From Mikania micrantha (taxonomy: Eukaryota > Streptophyta > Magnoliopsida > Asterales > Asteraceae): a stretch of 64,000 nucleotides of DNA. Shown here piece by piece: positions 60,004-64,000 of the stretch; the stretch's first letter is position 1; every line of letters starts with the position of its first letter. The translations under genes and the position numbers were made by a program. The stretch spans positions 136,501-200,500 of the forward strand of contig CM018692.1 of assembly GCA_009363875.1 (NCBI GenBank). The letters are read 5' to 3'. Below the pieces are notes generated by a model. The model saw only the letters and a program-made list of their open reading frames with translations. It did no database searches and was not told the DNA's origin.

Positions 60004-60243
60004 GGGATTATATAATGTGAAAACCTGATCTTAAAGAGAAAACCCTTAAACCGTATATGAGCCATTAATTTGAAATCTTGAAAATAAATATGTGGTTCAC
60101 ATTAAACCATATTTTTTATTTAAATCCTAACTTTTTATTCAATTTAATATGAACCACGTATTTATTTTCAAGATTTCAAATTAATGTCTTATGCATGGTT
60201 TAAAGGTTTTATATCTAAGATCGGTTTTTACATGATACAATCC
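60004..60243. mobile_element. Foldback MITE in a TG microsatellite
   Basis: ~100-bp inverted repeats: GGGATTATATAATGTGAAAA...CCATTAATTTGAAATCTTGA pairs with the right arm ending GATACAATCC. Flanked by (GT)n on the left (59968-60003, part of an (AC)n(AT)n(GT)n run) and (TG)n on the right. Confidence 0.85.
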
Positions 60244-60269
60244 ATGTGTGTGTGTGTGTATGTATGTAT

Positions 60270-60537
60270 GGGGAAGGGTTCAATTGTTAACCCTTCCTTT
60301 TTACGATAATCGAATTACTGGATCTTATTAATTCGTGACACACATTAAAATAAATCTAAAAATATAGGTTTTTCTTATTTTTTTTAATTAATGTAAATGA
60401 GACCTACATTATTTACATTAATTAAAAAGAAGAAAAAACATACACCTTTAGATTTGCTTTAATGTGGAGCTCAAAGTAATAAGATGTATTTATTCGATTA
60501 TGACAATAAGAAATTGTTAACAATTGATCATTTTCCT
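60270..60537. mobile_element. MITE of the GGGGAAGGGTTCAATTGTTAA family
   Basis: The left end GGGGAAGGGTTCAATTGTTAA pairs, in inverted form, with AATTGTTAACAATTGATCATT at the right. Arms also share CATAATCGAATA-like and CATCTTATT-like blocks. The central AATTAATGTAAAT is palindromic. Same family as 4139 and 62736. It sits 26 bp from the previous MITE in the same TG/TATG repeat. Confidence 0.75.
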
Positions 60538-60988
60538 GTATGATTGTGTGTGTGTATATATAAAAAAATAGTACGTTCTTGAAAAGAATAGCTAATTCAT
60601 CATTCTATCAATCTCGATTTTTATATAATTAAAACATTAATTAATTTAAGACAGAAAGGCGACAATTTTATTATTAGTGGGTCTAATTAAAATAATAATT
60701 GAATATTTTAGGGTCAATTCACATATGAAAAACGATAGCTAGCTATCACCTTCGAGTCAAGATAATTAATGCACGCACTTAGAATTTATATAATTTTACG
60801 TACAACCTAATGTGATTGGATTAAAAAAAAAAATTCCAAACAATCTACGGGGCTAAATATATATTTTATAAACTAATTTATCTATTTAAACATTCATTTT
60901 AGTCGCTGCAAAAATAATACCCAAAAAGAAGGGGGACAACGATAATTATGATCGAGGAAGCTAATAAATTAAGCAAAACAATATAAAC

Positions 60989-60997
<9 letters not shown>

Positions 60998-61026
<29 letters not shown>
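60998..61026. repeat. (AT)n microsatellite
   Basis: Uninterrupted AT run about 50 bp beyond the SPH stop codon. Confidence 0.9.
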
Positions 61027-61028
<2 letters not shown>

Positions 61029-61074
61029 TTGGATGTTGTGGTTGTGGATGGAATACGGATGGTGTACGTAAAGG

Positions 61075-61515
61075 TTAAGCATGTGAAGATGGCCATGAAA
61101 AATCCTTTACCCAGTTAGACTCATCGTTGCTGAAATAGAATCCGTCTTCCTTAACCAGCCATGAACATTTCCTAAGACTTCCACACCTGCTCACCTCATC
61201 AAAAGCTTCAAACTTCTTCCTGATTCCGTCCCATTTGATGGTGCAGGAGTAGCCTGGGGTGCGCCTCCAGATACTGAGCCTGGTGTCCCAGGTGTAGTCA
61301 TCACCTTCTTGAAGAGCTCGACCGCCTATGTCCCCCTCCTGCACCGAGGCACACCAGATGACAAGAGGGAGAGATGAGTTGCTGGTGAAACCGTTGACAA
61401 CACGAATTTGGTATGTAATGCCATGGATGGTGAAGTATTCAGGCAGCTGCTTTGAGGACATGATCAATAAAAGTAAGAGAAGCAGAAAGCACCAGATTTG
61501 CCATTTTTTCATCAT
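61075..61515 (-). CDS. S-protein homologue (plant self-incompatibility S1 family), secreted
   Basis: 146 residues, intronless, ATG at 61515 and TAA at 61077-61075. Residues 5-19 are strongly hydrophobic (signal peptide, cleavage probably after about residue 22). The mature part has the S1/SPH pattern: VVNGFTSNSSLPLVIWCAS (residues 39-57), GDDYTWDTRLSIW (71-83), C91, FEAFD (102-106), C111 and C117. These are the four cysteines that form two disulphides in the family. N46-S-S is a possible glycosylation site. Family members are small apoplastic proteins. The poppy stigmatic S-determinant is the founding member, but most plant homologues have unknown roles and self-incompatibility should not be assumed. 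A second ATG directly follows the first. Confidence 0.9.
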   Translation of the reverse strand: MMKKWQIWCFLLLLLLLIMSSKQLPEYFTIHGITYQIRVVNGFTSNSSLPLVIWCASVQEGDIGGRALQEGDDYTWDTRLSIWRRTPGYSCTIKWDGIRKKFEAFDEVSRCGSLRKCSWLVKEDGFYFSNDESNWVKDFSWPSSHA

Positions 61516-61557
61516 CTACTTAATCTTATTATACGTTGTTATTTGGGATCGATCTTT

Positions 61558-61572
61558 CCTATATATAAAGAT
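61558..61572 (-). promoter_or_regulatory. TATA box of the SPH gene
   Basis: CTTTATATATAGGAA in gene sense, about 45 bp upstream of the ATG, implying a very short 5' UTR. Confidence 0.6.
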
Positions 61573-61614
61573 TAGCTACAAATGAATATTTATATATGGG
61601 GATTAGGCATGGAC

Positions 61615-61617
<3 letters not shown>

Positions 61618-61649
<32 letters not shown>
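61618..61649. repeat. (TA)n microsatellite
   Basis: Preceded by TATATGGGGATTAGGCATGG + ACCCC, a short GGGGA...CCCC word possibly left by a deleted MITE. Confidence 0.85.
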
Positions 61650-61652
<3 letters not shown>

Positions 61653-62219
61653 GATTAAAATGTCAAGGGATAACACAAATCACAACTTCAATAAACTTTA
61701 TAAAAGACTTAATAGGATGTCACTCAACTTTCCATTTTTTATGTTTTTTATCACTAAAATTATTGTCTTGTCACTTTTTGTAAATTAATTATGTCGAAAA
61801 CCCAATTCAGTTTACAAGATAATTTCTGTATTAAAATTATTTAATGTTTTTAAAACAGTAACCCAAATAACTTTGCAAAGATAAAGCAAAATCTTCCATT
61901 TTTTTTAACATTGTTGTAACACATGTACAACATTTTTTTTCTTTTATAACTTTGCGAAAATTCATCCACATTTAATATATAACACCACTGTATGTTTTTA
62001 ACTTACAGCATTGTAACTGTTTTAGGCACAAAACTTACAAGGATTTACATCTTCAACGGTGATTAATTTTCGCAAACCCATAAAAGAAGAAAGTGTTGTA
62101 TATGTATAACAATGATTTTTGAAAAAAATCCAAGATTTGGCTTCATCTTGGCAAAGTTATTTGGGTTAATGTCTTAATTGTGGGTTATAATATGTTCACA
62201 ATCCATAGTATGTGTGTGT
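61650..62219. other. Intergenic, no gene recognised
   Basis: AT-rich, with a loose inverted symmetry between 61840-61990 (TAACCCAAATAACTTTGCAAAG) and 62060-62175 (CTTGGCAAAGTTATTTGGGTTA). This suggests one further decayed foldback element of about 310 bp. Confidence 0.5.
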
Positions 62220-62411
62220 AGGAGGATGTTCAATTAAGAACAATTATTACTTGAGAAGTAAAAAAACCAATTATAGCTACAAGTTTAGAAAGATATAAAA
62301 GTAACTTCCTCTATTTTAAAAGATAATTATTTTTATACCCCTTAAAACATGTGGTTCAAATTAGTTTCTATGGTTCCTTCATATTTAACGGTTCTTAATG
62401 GAACAAGTCCT
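62220..62411. mobile_element. Small MITE in TG/TA microsatellite
   Basis: AGGAGGATGTTCAATTAAGA at the left, and AGGACTTGTTCCATTAAGAA as reverse complement of the right end. Flanked by TGTGTGTGT and TATGTATATATGTATA. Confidence 0.7.
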
Positions 62412-62735
62412 TTATGTATATATGTATATTTATATATGTGCGACAAATAATGAGATGTACATGCCTAGAGCCGCCTTGCCTATACAAAACTTTGGTTAGT
62501 CTTAGGGCCCTTGATCACCATTTTGTTTTAATTTGTACAAGTACATCGTAAGAGTATAAAATTAACCCATTTTGTAATGTAGTTTAGAAGTAAATCAATG
62601 TGTGATTTGTTTGTTCAAAAAGTAATGTAAATAAACAAACATCAAATTATTTATCTAGTATTAGAATGGATGTGTTATATTTATATCAAAATAAATAAAC
62701 AAATATATATATACACACACACACACACAAAAATA

Positions 62736-62820
62736 GGGGATGGTTCGAATGTTAATCCTTCCTTATTGTGTTAACCGAATAATTACATCTTATTACTTTT
62801 AGGGGCACATTAAAATGCAT
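62736..62820. mobile_element. Truncated MITE, left half only
   Basis: GGGGATGGTTCGAATGTTAA, then CCTTCCTTATTGTGTTAACC and CATCTTATTA, as in 60270-60360. It stops in a TATACACACACA microsatellite. Left flank is (TA)n(AC)n. Confidence 0.7.
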
Positions 62821-63228
62821 ATATACACACACACATATATACATAAAAGAAATGGCCTTAATTTTAATATATGCATGGCCCATGAATTTTTAGTCGTCGT
62901 CCGTTTGACCACTCTGTGTCCATTATATTCACTCGCACAACGTAGCCAAAACATGGCTTACTTTCTTTGGAGTCAGATGTAGGCTAGGCTTAGCCTTCCA
63001 AAAAAAAAAAAAACAGAGAGCCGGATTACAATAAAAAGAAGATATTAAAAAGAACAAATAGACCAAGATGACTATGAAGGAAGTTCACATTCTGATTCTG
63101 ATATATAAGTTTATGACTTTATCTCATCATTAATTCTTGAGTCTTTCTGCTTTTTTAGTCTTCCAAATACACCATAATGATAATGAAGATAAACAAAAGT
63201 TGCTTATGAATAATCCCCTACGTAACAA

Positions 63229-63230
<2 letters not shown>

Positions 63231-63296
<66 letters not shown>
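63231..63296. repeat. (TA)n microsatellite
   Basis: About 33 units, the longest in the window. The open frames across it are artefacts. Confidence 0.95.
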
Positions 63297-63297
<1 letters not shown>

Positions 63298-64000
63298 AGT
63301 TGGTATTTTGTTCATATTTGCTCTCCAAGCAAAAGTGTTATTCTTCAAAGGAACCCATCAAATTCAAGGGATTTGTGTGTCTTGATACATAAATAATCTA
63401 GACTCAATACTTTTTCTTGCTACTTTTGTAGTGTTTAATGGTCTGAGGTTTTCAAGCTCTATAACCACAGCTCAGTACGTACTAATTGATAAATATTCCT
63501 TCATGCATGTGTCTAATGTTGGTTCAGGCCCCACACAAAACACACAATTAAAACTTACGTAAATATGAAATTTGTGTTTTCAAAACCTTGTTGCACACCT
63601 TTATTTAATAATATTAAGAAGCCTTATATAGGCATCATACATCCAACGAAAATTAACAATAAATCATGTGCTAAATTACTAAGTCTACCTATCCCTATTA
63701 TTCAGCAACTAAAATCCATGATCGTATGCCAACAAACTCGGTCAACAAGACCAATTCTTGAAAACGTGCAGAAAGAAACTAAAATCAATTAACTCGTGAA
63801 CCATGACCCACAACCCGTGAACCGCGAACAACTGATTAATCCAACATCTAATGTGTCGCAATATATGTTGTCCCTAAAGAATTACATGTAGCAATTACAT
63901 CAATCTAAAAAAATCAACTAATAAGTTATATATTTTTAACGTCCCATTTGCGGTGCATACATATAATGTATATATGTGTGAGGTATCAAGGGATAATAAT
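63297..64000. other. Intergenic, no gene recognised
   Basis: Includes a 75-codon open frame (63565-63792) without a recognisable domain. No transposon termini seen. Confidence 0.5.

Noticed and set aside
1..64000. CRISPR array, operons or bacterial-type genes
   Set aside because: Introns, plant nuclear genes and plant transposons throughout; no regular short direct repeats with unique spacers of CRISPR type.

Overview
This window is nuclear DNA from a flowering plant. Two intron-bearing or plant-specific genes sit at its edges, and the middle is dominated by nested LTR retrotransposons with tRNA-iMet primer sites. The retrotransposon types (very long LTRs, Tekay-like Ty3/Gypsy) and the MITE families suggest an asterid, possibly Asteraceae; that is an inference and the species cannot be fixed from the sequence. 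I recognise two host genes. The first, on the minus strand at the left edge, is the 5' half of 7-hydroxymethyl chlorophyll a reductase (HCAR, nine exons, 521-1811), which runs out of the window. The second is a small intronless secreted S-protein homologue (SPH/S1 family, 61075-61515, minus).

Left nest (5547-32663). A minus-strand Ty1/Copia element has 0.83-kb LTRs and the 5-bp target duplication AGAAT. It was split inside its reverse transcriptase/RNase H by a plus-strand 'family A' solo LTR (7554-28138, duplication GTATA). That solo LTR was itself hit by a 2.7-kb 'family D' solo LTR (10266-13001, duplication TATAA) and by a recent Tekay-like Ty3/Gypsy element E (14041-27547). E has identical LTRs over the part compared, an in-frame stop between RNase H and integrase, and a 201-bp foreign patch inside pol that contains most of an organellar tRNA-Asp(GUC) gene. 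The 3' end of E is fused by a deletion to the tail of the family A LTR.

Middle (32664-38002). A Mutator-like element (34531-35773, ~310-bp terminal inverted repeats, 9-bp duplication TTAAAATAA) carries a captured, frameshifted copy of nuclear psbY. Two foldback elements and a Copia-type LTR follow.

Right nest (38003-54036). A minus-strand solo LTR 'family C' (duplication TTATA) contains a minus-strand family A solo LTR (38623-51245, duplication GAAAT). That one contains a young plus-strand non-autonomous LTR element B (41015-49784, duplication TCATT) with no gag or pol.

Right flank (54037-64000). It holds a possible organellar insertion, a tRNA-derived SINE candidate, a non-autonomous hAT element, the SPH gene, and several foldback MITEs inserted in TA/TG microsatellites.

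The most interesting signal is a structured motif that recurs nine times in four LTR-element families (A, B, C, E), in LTRs and in 5' leaders. A variable 16-26-bp stem encloses a conserved core GGTGGG...CCCTATATATAA. The stems differ in sequence between copies yet stay paired, and nearly all non-Watson-Crick pairs are G-U in the element's sense strand, as expected of a selected RNA structure. Tandem hairpin arrays with compensatory changes occur in the same elements.
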